From Auxenochlorella pyrenoidosa (taxonomy: Eukaryota > Chlorophyta > Trebouxiophyceae > Chlorellales > Chlorellaceae), in assembly GCA_001430745.1 (NCBI GenBank), contig KQ481938.1, forward strand, positions 2,355,674 to 2,406,523: 50,850 nt of DNA, written 5' to 3'. Shown piece by piece: positions 33,001-47,952 of the stretch. The notes under the pieces were generated by a model. The model searched no databases, was not told where the DNA came from, and saw only the letters and a program-made list of their open reading frames with translations. The position numbers and the translations under genes are program-made. Position 1 is the stretch's first letter, and each line of letters opens with the position of its first letter.

Positions 33001-33299
33001 CGGTGCAGAGGTGGGGGGCGCAAGGAAGGAATGCTGTGCAGGGGTGGCTGGGCAGTGGAGCCCACACGTTGCAGTGGCAAGCTGCAGATGCATCCTGGTT
33101 TCGTGCAATCACAGGTGATCAGCAAGGTAAAGGAGGTGATGGGGCAATGAAACCCAACAGAGGGCGCAACGGCAGCTGTGCACCGCCAGAGCGGCCGGCG
33201 GCAGCTGCCGCCGCCAGTGGGTGGTTGGCAAGGCCGTGCCGATTGTCTCTCACCTTCGGTACCCTCCGGCCCCTTTCGCCATGGGTGCTCGTGTTCCAC
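30072..33299 (-). CDS. GT92-like (DUF23) membrane glycosyltransferase
   Basis: Probably a type II Golgi enzyme. A single membrane anchor, LSAIASWAFFFGALLLLICQ, lies near 32950-33000, followed by a luminal domain. Exons from 5': about 32576-32997 (anchor, linker, HHYSLPGAFQPVQPEVDQH, AKGFAVFEIAQMPASWAKKK), about 32210-32370 (REIALPTSFDHCEAKSA), about 31937-32052 (DSYSFPDITLDFGLAEG), about 31640-31740 (PALYITLPYLKK), about 31159-31439 (LLTWNLQYHQALGFRGIVMY), about 30654-30945 (EHDEFLIPGKPKKALPDLLA; FSRQSIFPHNGFGSG), about 30350-30480 and 30072-30172, TAG at 30072-30074. The order of a WN-x-x-YH-x-x-LGF segment and a later D/H-DEF motif matches the GT92 layout, as in plant beta-galactan synthases; here the motif is EHDEF. 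The first exon is uncertain: an ATG at 33299 begins a short candidate exon, but its phase does not fit the anchor exon cleanly. Confidence 0.6.
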
Positions 33300-33944
33300 C
33301 CGGCGTTCACCCGACGACCAAGCTGCTGGGGGTCCAAAGGGGTGGCTTTACGCTCAGCTGCACGTGTCTGCCTTGCTCTCAAGCTTGATGCCGCTTCTGC
33401 GGTGCCAGACCGCCCAGCAAGGAGGATCGACGTGCCCCGCAGACAGCTGCAGGGGCTCCGGCCAACAACCCAGAAAGAGCGGTCCGCCCGACTCGGCCGA
33501 TCCTGGAACGCTCGAGGAATCGGATCTTAAGCAGAAGTATACAGCAACTTGACAGAAAGGTGCAGCCCTTGCATGATTGCATGGTGCCGTGGTGGCGGCA
33601 GCAGGGCGTGCACCTCGCCTGTGCTGCGGGGTCTGTAAGCCTGTTGTGTCTGACTGGCTGCTGGGCATTGCATCCCTGGGGTGGACATCGGGGTGACAAG
33701 GGGAGAGCTGCAACATGCGATGCACATGCCAGCAGCACAGACGATGAGGATGCGGTGCCGTGATGATGGCCACAGGCGAGCACAGACCACGCATCAGCCA
33801 GCGATCAAGGTGCAGTGAAGCATCAAAGAGCAGTTGAAGCAACCGCAAGGAGATCACAGGCGGCCCTCCAAACGCATGCGCGCATGTAACAGCCAGGCTG
33901 CGTAGGGGCGCGGCCGATCTCTCGTGAGGCGCGTATGGAAAGGC
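33300..33944. other. MetAP2 3' region and GT92-like upstream region
   Basis: Tandem minus-strand arrangement. The open frames here have no recognisable content. No TGTAA on the minus strand was seen near the MetAP2 stop. Confidence 0.35.
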
Positions 33945-38356
<4,412 letters not shown>

Positions 38357-39315
38357 AGCCGCCTCGAGCTACTGCTATCGGCTATTTGGGTGTTAGATGC
38401 CGCCAATTGAGCACTTTTCCGCACTGGCACGTTGCCTGCAGCGCTGTTGTGGAAAAGGCAACGACCGAGGCGCCAACAGCGGCTGGCAAGTGGTTTCCGA
38501 TACTAGCAGAGCGATGGATTGCAGTGCGCAATGCTCCAGGCCATATGGCGGCAGCGCGCTAGCCGCACTTCCGGCCTGCGCCGGCATCTGTAGCGTGGAG
38601 GCCCTGCCAGAGCCCTGCTCGTGCAAATGTTCGCCTTCAGAATCCGATATGAGCCATGTGAGTTCAATCAGCCTGCCGGCATGCAGCAGAGCCTCACAAA
38701 CTGCAACCCTTTTGACCCGCGCTTCATGCTTCTACGCTGCATGCCATGGTGGCCTTGCGAAGGGTAAGCTGCACATGCACCGGTAGCTGCATGATGCCCA
38801 CTGCTCATCGTTTTTTAGTAGACCGCATCCTTGAAGCTGCTGCAGGGTATGTGATCTTCAGCACACACTTTGGTCTGTGGAGCTGCTGGTGTCACCAGGA
38901 TTCAGTCAGTCATGCCTGCGCAGGCAAGGGACAAGTTTGAGCAGGATAGGCGTTGTACTCCTTTGCTGTAAATAAATGCAATCAACGCATTTCACATACC
39001 AGCAGAGTGTCATGAGCAAATGCTTCACTGGGTCTGCAGGCATCCTCGGCTCGTGCCCCTGGCCAAGTGTGCTAGCCACTTGCTGGCTAGCACAGCATGA
39101 AAACTAGAATCTATTGATGTCTGCTGTGCTAAGCACACAGGAGTGGTGGTGCTAATACTTCGAGACATCAAGTAAAGTTGGGTGTTCAACACCGTTGCAG
39201 GAACATGCAAGAAGCGCCCTGCCGCCTCCCTGTCACCTGTGATTGCCGTCTCAGTTATTGTCCCATTTGAAATTTCGCTGCTCCTGCCTCCTGCCCAGCG
39301 CTAAAAGGCCTCGCA
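38357..39315. promoter_or_regulatory. divergent intergenic region
   Basis: About 0.96 kb between the divergent MetAP2 start and the start at 39316. Bases 38780-39190 are clearly less GC-rich than the flanking genes. No coding signal is supported; presumably both promoters. Confidence 0.45.
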
Positions 39316-42019
39316 ATGGCGTCCCACGGCCCTCTTCCACCAGAAACTTCGGCTCTTGTGCTACTCACGGACCTGGCCGACCCTGCAGCCTTGGCAGCAG
39401 CACGCCAGGGCCTCCAGGCGTTTGGCTGTGCACTGAGCCTGCAGACAGGCGGCGCTGCAACGGCGCCAGGCTGTGGGAGCGCCGCCGCTGCGGTCAGCCC
39501 CCTCCCGCGCCTTGTGCTGGGCCTCTGCTGCCTCACCCGACCGGCAGGGGCGCCCAAGCCGGTGCTGCAAGTGCGCTGCAGGCCAGGCCCTTTCATGCTG
39601 CGAGAATATTGTGCTGCTGTCAGCCGGCTGGCAACCGGCGGAGAGGATGGCACCAGTAGCGGTGGTGCCGCTGTGGCTGCAGCGCTCCACCAGCTTGTGG
39701 GACTGGTGGCGCAGGATGCAGCATGCGCCGCGGCCGGGCCCCGCAAGACTGTGCTGCTGCTGACCGACCGCACTGGCTATGACCCTTCCGACCTGTATGC
39801 CAGCTTTGAGGTGGGGCAAGATTGTGGCTCGGGCGCTGGTGTTTGGCATCTTTGCAATCAGCCAGTCGCAGCTTGTGTAGCATGCCAGTAGCCAGCCATT
39901 GCTGGTGCCGGATGCAGGGACGTGCTGACTGCAGACTGAACACGTGACGTCTCCCCTTGCCGCCCGGAATGCTCCTGTTTGCCAACTCGTTGCCTGCCCT
40001 CCACCCGGCCTTTCCCGGCAGTTCTGCCGCGGCAAGGGCGTGCAGCTGGAGATTGTGCTGCTGGAGATTACACCTGCGCCCGGCTGCGCGGCGACAGATG
40101 CCCAGGCGGCTGCATGGACAGCAGCAGAGACGGCCTTTCCACACCTGTCTGTGACGATTGTGCAGGGTGCCAGCCGGCTTGCCTTCTCCGCATTGGCCAG
40201 CACCCTGCTGCAGCGCTACGCGCCCCAGCCAGCGCTAGAAGTCAGCCTGCAGGTACGGTCCCCATGCTTTCGAGGGCAGGGGTCGCTGCATGCATGCGGC
40301 AAGGCGCTTTGACAGTGTGGGTGCTGCACCAGAACTGCCTCAGGCCTCTCTCGGTTGGCAGCACCCACGTGCCTGCTGGTCTCCCCTCCCCTGCTGCCCT
40401 TTGATCACCAGGTAACTGGAACCACAGCCCCCACTGCTCATTTTGCCCTTCTGCTCGATCCTCCGTGCAGTTTAAGCAGCCGTTGCTCGGCAGCATCCGC
40501 AGCCTGGCACTGTCTGCCGCCCCTGAGCTGCGCCCGCTGCCCCAGGCATTGACGCACGCCCTGCTCTGCCCCTGCCACGCTGCACCCACCAATCTTGCCG
40601 GAGGCGCTGCGGCCCTGCCAGTGTGCAGTGTCAGCGGAACGCCACTCGACAGGTGGCAGTGTCGGCGTGACGAGCGCACCATGCAGGTCGGTGCCAGTGC
40701 CGCCGGGGCGCTGCACCTTTCAGCACCGTTCAACATTGCGGCGGTGGCTGGCGTGGTGGGTGGCGGGCCGGCCACGCTGTCGGTGCTGGCCCGCATCAAG
40801 GCAAGTGCTGAGAACGGGTGGCCATGCCATGGGAGAGGCCTTGCATCTGCATGCACACAAGGGGCAGTCTTGTGCAGGGCACAGCGTCTGGCGTCTGCCG
40901 TTTGTTTTGGCCCCATGCCCATGTCCTGCCCCTGGCTCCTGTGGTGCCTGCAGGTGGAGCAAGCCAATCCGGCGCTGCTGTTTGGGCTGCCCCTGATGCT
41001 GGGACCTGCCAAGGGCCAGGGGCCAGGCGGCGCTGCTGGGGCCCTCAAGGTGGTGCACGAGGGGGAGATGGTGGATGTGACCATGGCGGGCCTGCTGGGC
41101 CTGCTGTGCTCATCGCTCAGGCAAGAGGTGGAGTCAAGTTTGGGGCGAGGGCAGCGGGCGGTGCGTGAGGGTGCGAGCACGGTGGTGCCTCCCTGAGGGC
41201 TTTGTGGTGGGATGACAGGGGGGGATGCTGCTGCAGTGACCCTGCATGCAGCCTGCCCTGCTTCTGCAGGGCGTCCGGCGAGGCCCTGCTCGTCTCCAGC
41301 AGCACCGATCTGGAGAGTGGGGCGGCAGGCCTGCTGCGACTGCACTACGTGCTGCTGCCATGCGAGCCATCAGCCGGGCGACCCGCCGCGCTGTGCGCCA
41401 AGCGTGTCGCCTCTGCCGAAGAGCTGCTGTCGCCGCTGCTGCCAGCTGGTGGTGCCTGTACGGCGGAGCTGCCGCCGGCAGTGACAGCGGCGGTGACGGC
41501 CCAGCTGGCGGAGTTGCCCCTGGCTGAGCAGCTGGATCCGCTTGCACTCAGCAGCCGCAGCAGCGAGGTGGTGGAGGTGGGTGCTGCAAGACGGAGCAAG
41601 AAGTGGCGCCGACGATGGCCTGCAGCTGGTCCTGTGCACTCGCAGTCGTCAAACGAAATGATGTCAAACGAAGTGTTGCCCTGTTGCTCCCTGTCTGCCC
41701 TGCGATAATGCCTTCTAACGAACTTGCTGGCGACTCAAATCCCTTGAACCTGCAGATGCTGGTGCGGGAGAGCCAGCCAATGCCAAAGCAGCGCCCAGCT
41801 GCGCCGCCTGCGGATGATGCAGCGGGACCCACCCCTGCCGCGGCTGCCCAGCCCGCTGCAGAGCCTGCTCCGGGGCGTCAGGGCGTGCTGCCGGCGGCTG
41901 CGCCAGGCGCACCTGCTCCCAAGGGCAGGCGGCTGGCAGCAGTGGGCGCCCACGGTTCTGGCAGGCAGCCTACAGGCGTCAAGGCGGGCCTGGACCTGCG
42001 GCGCACAGGCAGGCGCTGA
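39316..42019 (+). CDS. unrecognised protein, possibly with an N-terminal von Willebrand A-like fold
   Basis: I do not recognise the family. Exons: 39316-39810 (MASHGPLPPETSALVLLTDL), 40022-40251 (QFCRGKGVQLEIVLLEITPA), about 40471-40800 (FKQPLLGSIRSLALSAAPEL), 40954-41120 (VEQANPALLFGLPLMLGPAK), 41270-41577 (ASGEALLVSSSTDLESGAAG) and 41756-42019 (LVRESQPMPKQRPAAPPADD), TGA at 42017-42019; about 600 residues. The N-terminal part alternates hydrophobic strands and helices (ALVLLTDLADP, RLVLGLCCL, KTVLLLTDRTGYD, VQLEIVLLEI), which could be a vWA-like Rossmann fold. The Pro/Ala-rich basic tail looks disordered. Introns 4 (40801-40953) and 5 (41121-41269) need GC donors, and intron 4 has no stop in frame. 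Context gives no clue to function. Confidence 0.7.
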
Positions 42020-42079
42020 TGTCACACGGGCCTTGTCACAGGATGCACGTAGCAAACATGCTCATCAAGTGCGTGCATG

Positions 42080-42084
42080 TGTAA
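42080..42084 (+). terminator. TGTAA poly(A) signal
   Basis: TGTAA 61 bases after the stop at 42019. Bases 42085-42722 hold no supported gene; they are the rest of the 3' region and the promoter of the next + gene. Confidence 0.55.
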
Positions 42085-42722
42085 GCAGCAGCAAGTGTGA
42101 TGATACAGCATCAAGGCGGTCCAGGCACACCCGACAAGGCGCTCGCTGCCGTCAGTGCTGGGATCCCTCTGGCCCGCCTGGTGCGAGCTGCTTTGAAGCC
42201 TTCCAACAGACTCTGGATTCCAGGATTGCGTTGCCATCCTCGTGCACGCTGCTCAAAGACCTTGCACAGTGCCTATCCTCGTGTGTGTGCCCCCTGAGAC
42301 AGCCAAAGAGCCGCCTCTCCCAGATGTGCTGGCTGCAAGGCTGGGAGACCAGTAGCAGAGGCCTTGGACTGGCCAACAAGGGGTTTTGATGCGTAACAGC
42401 ATCTCCGAGAACTGAGAAGGGTGCTCTTCACAGGACAGAGAGCTGCAACGGATGCGCTGCAGCATCGTGCGCATGGGCGCGCCTCCCGCTGCCCGCCAGC
42501 GCTCTGCCCTGCCTGCTCCCATGGGGTCGGCGCTTCTGCCAGTGTTTCAGATCAAAGCTTCTCGTGATTTGGGCAGTCGATGCAGCCCGCGATCGCTCTG
42601 CCAGGGCACACACCTCTATCGCAGCTTGCAACCGAGCTAGCGCAGCGAACCAAGCGATCTGCATACTGACAGCGCTGTCGAGCAAACATGAGATCGAGCT
42701 AACGACCGTGCACGACGCCAGT

Positions 42723-45700
42723 ATGCGGCCCAGCGACCGGCGTCTCTTACCTTGGCTGTTGCTGGTCCTAGCGCTGGCTGCAGCCAAGAGTGGCATGGCA
42801 GCCGAGAGCGATCGGCGACCGTAAGTCTTCGCCGCCGCACACGGCTGCAGTCCTGCCGCTCCCTCCAGCGCTCCCGTGCCGCACCTCTGTTCCTTGGCCC
42901 AGGCAACCCCGCAATCCTCCCCATGCCGCTGCAGCTTTGCCATCATTCAGCCCATGGAGGACCACTCCAAGCTGCAGGTGGAGCAGGAGGGCCTGCAGGC
43001 GCTGCGCCGCATCAAGGGCAGCGTCTGCCCCGTGGTGGTGATCGGGCCGTACCGCTCCGGCAAGAGCTTCACGCTCAACCAGCTCATGGGGGTGGGCTGC
43101 GGTGAGAACAGAAGCCATTGGGATGGGATGGAATGCTGGCAGAGGGCGGGAGGGCGGGCTGGACAACCCGGTGACTGGCGTCCAGCTGGGTGCTGCCATC
43201 GCTGCTGCCCGTGCATGCTAGCCAACAGCGCAGCGCCCCGTGATTGCTCCTTCCGTCGCTGCAGATGCTGGCTTTGGTGTGGGGCACACCCGGCTGACGC
43301 AGACCAAGGGGGTGTGGATGTGGGGCGAGCCGGTGGAGGTGGCACTGCCTGGCGGCGAGACGACCAACGTGGGTGGTGCACTCGGGGGTTCCTCGGTCCT
43401 GTGTGACTGGCATGAGGCTGTTGGCGCATCGCCGCGAGGCGCAGAGGGAAACAGGGTGTGGTGCACGGTCCCATGGTGGATGCGGCAGCGCGATCTGCAT
43501 GCCGCCCTTCCCATCCTCCTCTACACCTCCCTGCCTTGCTGCCCCTGCCCACAGCTGGTGTTCATCGACACAGAAGGCTTCGAGTCCACGGGCAAGGCAG
43601 ACGTGTACGACGACCGCATCTTTGCGCTCTCCGCCCTCATGAGCCAGGTACGCGCAGGCTGGCTGGATGAGGGTTTGGGGCAGGGCAGGAAGGCATGCGG
43701 GTGTGACGTGGGGAGACTGTGCCAGGAGGTTCCCGCCTGCCAGCACACGCCACCGTGTTGCAGCCTCGTGTCGCGTGCGCCCCATCCAGCAGTTCATGCC
43801 CAGGCCCCTCCTCAACCCCGCAAGCAGGTCCTGATCTACAACCTGCCCGAGTCGATTCGCGAGTCGGACCTCGAGAAGCTGTCCTTTGCAGTGGAGCTGT
43901 CCAAGGCCTTCTACTCGGCAGAAAAGGGCGGCACCGTCGGCGGCGACGGCGGCGCGAGCGCAGCAGGGGCAGCAGACGCGGCAGGCAGCGGCGGTGGCAG
44001 TGCCGCGCTGCCGGTGCAGCCGGGCAACATGGTGTGGCTCATCCAGCGCGACTTTTTGAAGGCAAGCGACCAGCTGGGCGCCAGCGGGTGTGGCCGCCCC
44101 CGACCTGCAAGCCGCGCAAGCCGCGAGTGGCATTGGGAGCCGCCTGCCTGTGGACTTGCGGCAGCCGATGACGCACACCCGGACCCTGCCAACCTACCTG
44201 TTCCTGTCTTCTGCTTGCCCCACTTCAGGGCAAGACCCTGGACCAGACGTTGCATGACTCGCTGCAGCTGGTGCCCAACCCGCACAGCGACCCGGGCATC
44301 ACCCAGCTCAACCGCATCAGGTGGAGGGGTGGGCAGGAGCGGGTAGGGCTGGCCAGAGTGCATGCAGGCATGGGGGTGCCGTGCATGCAATGCAGGCAGG
44401 TGCAGGGGGGTGCCGCACGCACCCAGCCGATGCGGTGGTGATGCACGCGCCACCACGCCCGCCTGCTCATGGGTGCTTGTGCGGCTGAGGCTGTGGATGT
44501 TGAACCTGCATGCCGGGGTCCTGCCCTCGTGCAGGGAGTCCCTGCACCTCATCGCCGCCAACTCAACTGCCGTGGGCCTGCCACAGGTGGGCGCCTGGCA
44601 CCCGCATGCTCGCTTACCACGCTGCAGACGGCGCCGCTTCTCCCCACCTTGGCGCCTGCCACCTTAACCCCTGTCGCAAGCCTGCGGACACCATGGCCTG
44701 GCCTGGGAGGAGGAACTCTGCGGAACTCTGCGGAACTCTGTGGAACCCCCCACCCCCCCACCCCCCCACCCCCCCGCAGCCCCACCTGGACCGCACGCGG
44801 CTGTGCGAGCTGGGGGACGAGGCCTTTGAGAAGGCCTACCTGGAGAAGCGGGACGCCCTCAAGCAGCTCATACGCGCACTGGCCCGCCCAAAGGCGCGGA
44901 GGGACGGCGTGGGGCCGGCAGGGCGTGGGGGAAAGGCGGCGGCACCTGCCCTGCGGCTGGATCGCCTAGGCTGCGCACACGCACCTCTGCCTTGATGTCT
45001 TCAGGATGGCGAGGCAGCACAAGGGCCCCTGAGCCCTCACAGCCCCCTGCTGCACGCCCCGCCCTGCGCAGGTGGTCCAGGGCAAGGCCCTGGACGGTCC
45101 CGGCCTGGCAGATTTGGTGCAGCAGGTTGTAGAGGGCCTGAACGAGCGAGACATCCCCACAGGTGGGGACGGGGTTGCACTGGAGGACTGGGTTGGCGTT
45201 TGAGCCGTCGAGGAAGGGCCCCTGCGTGGGCCTCAGACCCATGTGTAGCACGGCCTGCGGCGGTTGTAGCACAGCAGCAGCGCGATGCTTGAAGCGCCGC
45301 CTCTCTTCCACCCGTGCTCCCCCCCGCAGCCGGCAGCCTGGTGGAGTACTTCAACAAGGAGCTGGTGCAGGGCTGCAGGGACGCCTACATCAAGCGGTGG
45401 GTGCTGCAGAGGCCGGCAGCCAGCAGCGCCTGGCCGGAGGAGGCCAGCAGGCACTTCTCAAGGTCAAAGCCCTCAGGCCTCACCTTGCCGCACACCCCGC
45501 CTGCCCGCCTCCTCCGCTCCCTGCCAGGGTGGAGCAGCTGCGCCTGCCGGTGGAGAGCGAAGAGCTGCGGGCGGTGCATGAGGCGGCGCGCACCGATGCG
45601 CTGGCCAAGTTTGAGCGCGAGCGCTTTGGCGGGCAGCTGGCGGCGCTGCGGGAGGGGCTCGAGGCGGCGATAGCGCGCGAGCACAGGTGCAGAGGGCGCC

Positions 45701-47274
45701 ATGGCGGCGTGCTCACCTCTGCTGCCTCTGCTGGCGGCAGCAGGCAGGGCGTTCTGCACCACCCACCACCGTGCTTTGCCTGCCTTTGTCTGCCATAGCC
45801 CTGGAATGCCAGCATGCCCCTCCAGCCTGTGAGGACCGACCCGGCCCCCCCCCCCCCCCCCCCCCCCTCGCAGCGCGCGCGAGACCGCCAACACGGTGGC
45901 CTCCTCCGCCGTGTGCGAGCGCGCCGAGATGGAGTGCGAGGAGGTGCTGGACCGGGAGGCGCGGCAGCACCTGCCCAGCTCGGGGCGCTTCCGCGCGCGC
46001 TACGAGCGCTGCAGCCAGGCGTTCAGGAGGGCGTGCGTGGGGCCGGCGCTGGCGCACAACAAGGGTGGGCGAGGGGGTTGGGGTGTGCACTCAGAGAGTC
46101 GATGGTCCGCGTGCGGCACAGATCGCAAGCAGGATGGTCTGCCCGCGTGCCGAGATCTAAATCCTACGCGGGCTGCCTGCCCCTCCTGCCCCTGTGCGCG
46201 CCCTTTCGCATGGCCCCTTGGCACCCTCGCAGCTGCTGCCCCATGCACAAAAAATCCTCCAATCTGACTGCCTCAGCAACCCAATTTCCTACAACCTTCT
46301 CCACCCTGGGCCTGCAGACCGGCTGGCCAAGGCATGGGCGCGGGAGAGCGCGCGCTTCGAGCGCGACTACAACGACCGCCTGCTGGGCGGCATGGTGGTG
46401 CTGAGGTGGGGGGCGGGGCGCTGGCAGCGAGGGGCGCGCATGGGGAAGGCGCAGAGCTGATCGGTCACTTGCCAGTGCGAATGCCAAGAGACTGCCACCA
46501 GGACGTGTGCTCAGCCCATCTTCGCGCTTGCGGCGGGAGTGCCTCCCTGTGACCGGGTGGTGTGCCCCCCTCACTGCCCCCGCAGCCTCGTGGCCATCCT
46601 GGTGTTCCGCTTTGTGGTGCGGGTTCAGCTGGGGGAGACGGCCGGCTGGGTCACCTTTTGTCTTCCTGCAGGTGGGCGGGGGGGGGGGGGGGGGGGGGGG
46701 GGGCTGGCCGCTCGTGCGCCGCCTGGGCCGGGACGACTGGAGGGGTGGCTGAAGGGGCAGAGCAGCATGAGCAGCCCAACGCTCCTCAGGCCTGCTCCCC
46801 TGTGCATAGAGCTTGGCCCTGGCGACTCGACGCTGGCGGCTCGCACCTCACAATTGCCCCCCACCCATACCCCCCAGGTGTACCCCCGCACCTTCCTGGG
46901 GGACGCCAGCATGTACGACAAAGGCTGGTGGCAGCTGCTGGTGAAGGCGTGGGAGGTGGTGGTGTTCAACCCGGGTGGGTCCACGGGGCGGGGCCTGGCC
47001 GCACTGCGGTGCCGACGTAACACAAAGGGTGCCGCAGCTGCATGCGAGGTCCTTTACCCCGGCATGTCCACTGCTCTGACACCCCTCCCCTTCACAGCGC
47101 CTCCCTGCAGTGATGGACCTGGAGCGGGTGGGCGTGCCGCTGCTGGTGCTGTGCGGCGTGGCGGCGGCGAGCCGGAGATGGTGGCTGCCGCGCATGCAGG
47201 CGTGGTGGCGGCGGCGTAAGCTCAAGCACGCGCCCAAGCAGCGCGCGGGGCTGGACCGTGACCTGGACGTGTGA
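42723..47274 (+). CDS. plant-type guanylate-binding protein (GBP-like GTPase) with C-terminal membrane segments
   Basis: Large dynamin-related GTPase of the GB1/RHD3 type, close in layout to the membrane-anchored plant GBP-like proteins. About 16 exons. Exon 1 (42723-42820) gives a signal/anchor (LLPWLLLVLALAAAKSGMAA). The G-domain has P-loop GPYRSGKSFTLNQLMGVGC (about 42934-43100), switch region GFGVGHTRLTQTKGVWMW, G3 LVFIDTEGFESTGKADVYDD and a G4-side segment VWLIQRDFLK, joined over a GC-AG intron (44062-44228) to GKTLDQTLHDSLQLVPNPHS. Helical domain: LDRTRLCELGDEAFEKAYLE, VVQGKALDGPGLADLVQQVV, GSLVEYFNKELVQGCRDAYI, LRLPVESEELRAVHEAARTD. Near the end are hydrophobic segments (LVAILVFRFVVRVQL; VGVPLLVLCGVAAA) and a basic tail, TGA at 47272-47274. 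The G-domain holds a Gly/Ala-rich insertion (43930-44010). It probably sits in the ER or other endomembrane; immune or other roles cannot be told from sequence. Confidence 0.9.
44711..44779 (+). repeat. short tandem repeats in a GBP-like intron
   Basis: A 10-base unit (GGAACTCTGC) is repeated about three times at 44711-44745, followed directly by an 8-base C7A unit repeated three times up to the CAG acceptor at about 44779. The C-rich repeat serves as the polypyrimidine tract. Confidence 0.8.
45845..45867 (+). repeat. 23-base poly-C tract before an intron acceptor
   Basis: An uninterrupted C23 run ends six bases before the acceptor CAG of a GBP-like exon (starts about 45874), so the polypyrimidine tract is made almost only of C. 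Confidence 0.85.
46678..46703 (+). repeat. 26-base poly-G tract just after an intron donor
   Basis: G26 begins seven bases into the GBP-like intron that starts GTGGGC near 46671. It could form quadruplex structure in the transcript. Homopolymer length may be a sequencing estimate. Confidence 0.8.
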
Positions 47275-47952
47275 CGCGGCATCCCTGCACCGCTCCCGCT
47301 GCAACATTTCATGTGAAGCTCACTCCTGTTGCACCTGCAGGAGCACAGTGCGGGTTGCAAGGGCTGCCGGGGGGTCGGCCTGCAGATCTCAGCTTCAGGT
47401 ACACTGCCCCCTGGCTTGCAAGCCGTCAATTTACAGGTTGGAAGACCCAAGCGGAATTTGCCGATACAATGAGTGCAAGCTGACCTGGCGACGTTGTGCA
47501 CACCCGCTGCAGGGGAGGCAATGCCGCCTTGGGTACAGTACAAGGGGGGAAGCGATATTTTGCAAGAGAGAGGGGGGAGGGAGAAAACTGGGGCCGAGGA
47601 AAGAATGACACAGCAAATGCTTAGCATTTTGGGGTGTGGTTGCTGTGGATGATGGTGGTTGCAGCATGCAGTCGGAAGGAGCAAGCTTTGGTACTGTAGT
47701 GGCAACAGCCTGCGATACCTGGCGCTGCAGCAAGACGCACATGCAGGGTGTTGCAATTCAGCGAATGGCATAGCACTCGCAGATCAACAAAGTAAGGTCG
47801 GTTTTGAGTTTGGGACCTGAAGGGCCTGCCAGTGCAGGATTCTTTTAGGACAGGGATGTTCTTCGCATGCAGCATTGGCCGGTGCAGCGCTCGGCAAGGA
47901 ACGAGGAGCCAGCCAATGGGTCCGCTCTGTGAGCAGAGGACCCAGGCCTGCC
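47275..47952. other. convergent 3' region
   Basis: Between the GBP-like stop and the permease stop. TTACA at 47431-47435 (TGTAA on the minus strand) is a candidate poly(A) signal for the permease gene, about 520 bases past its stop. No gene seen. Confidence 0.4.

Noticed and set aside
44900..44920. An eighth GC donor in the GBP-like gene after RALARPK
   Set aside because: The site would be GCGCGG, unlike the GCAAG consensus, and a GT donor a few codons later in the same phase explains the join.
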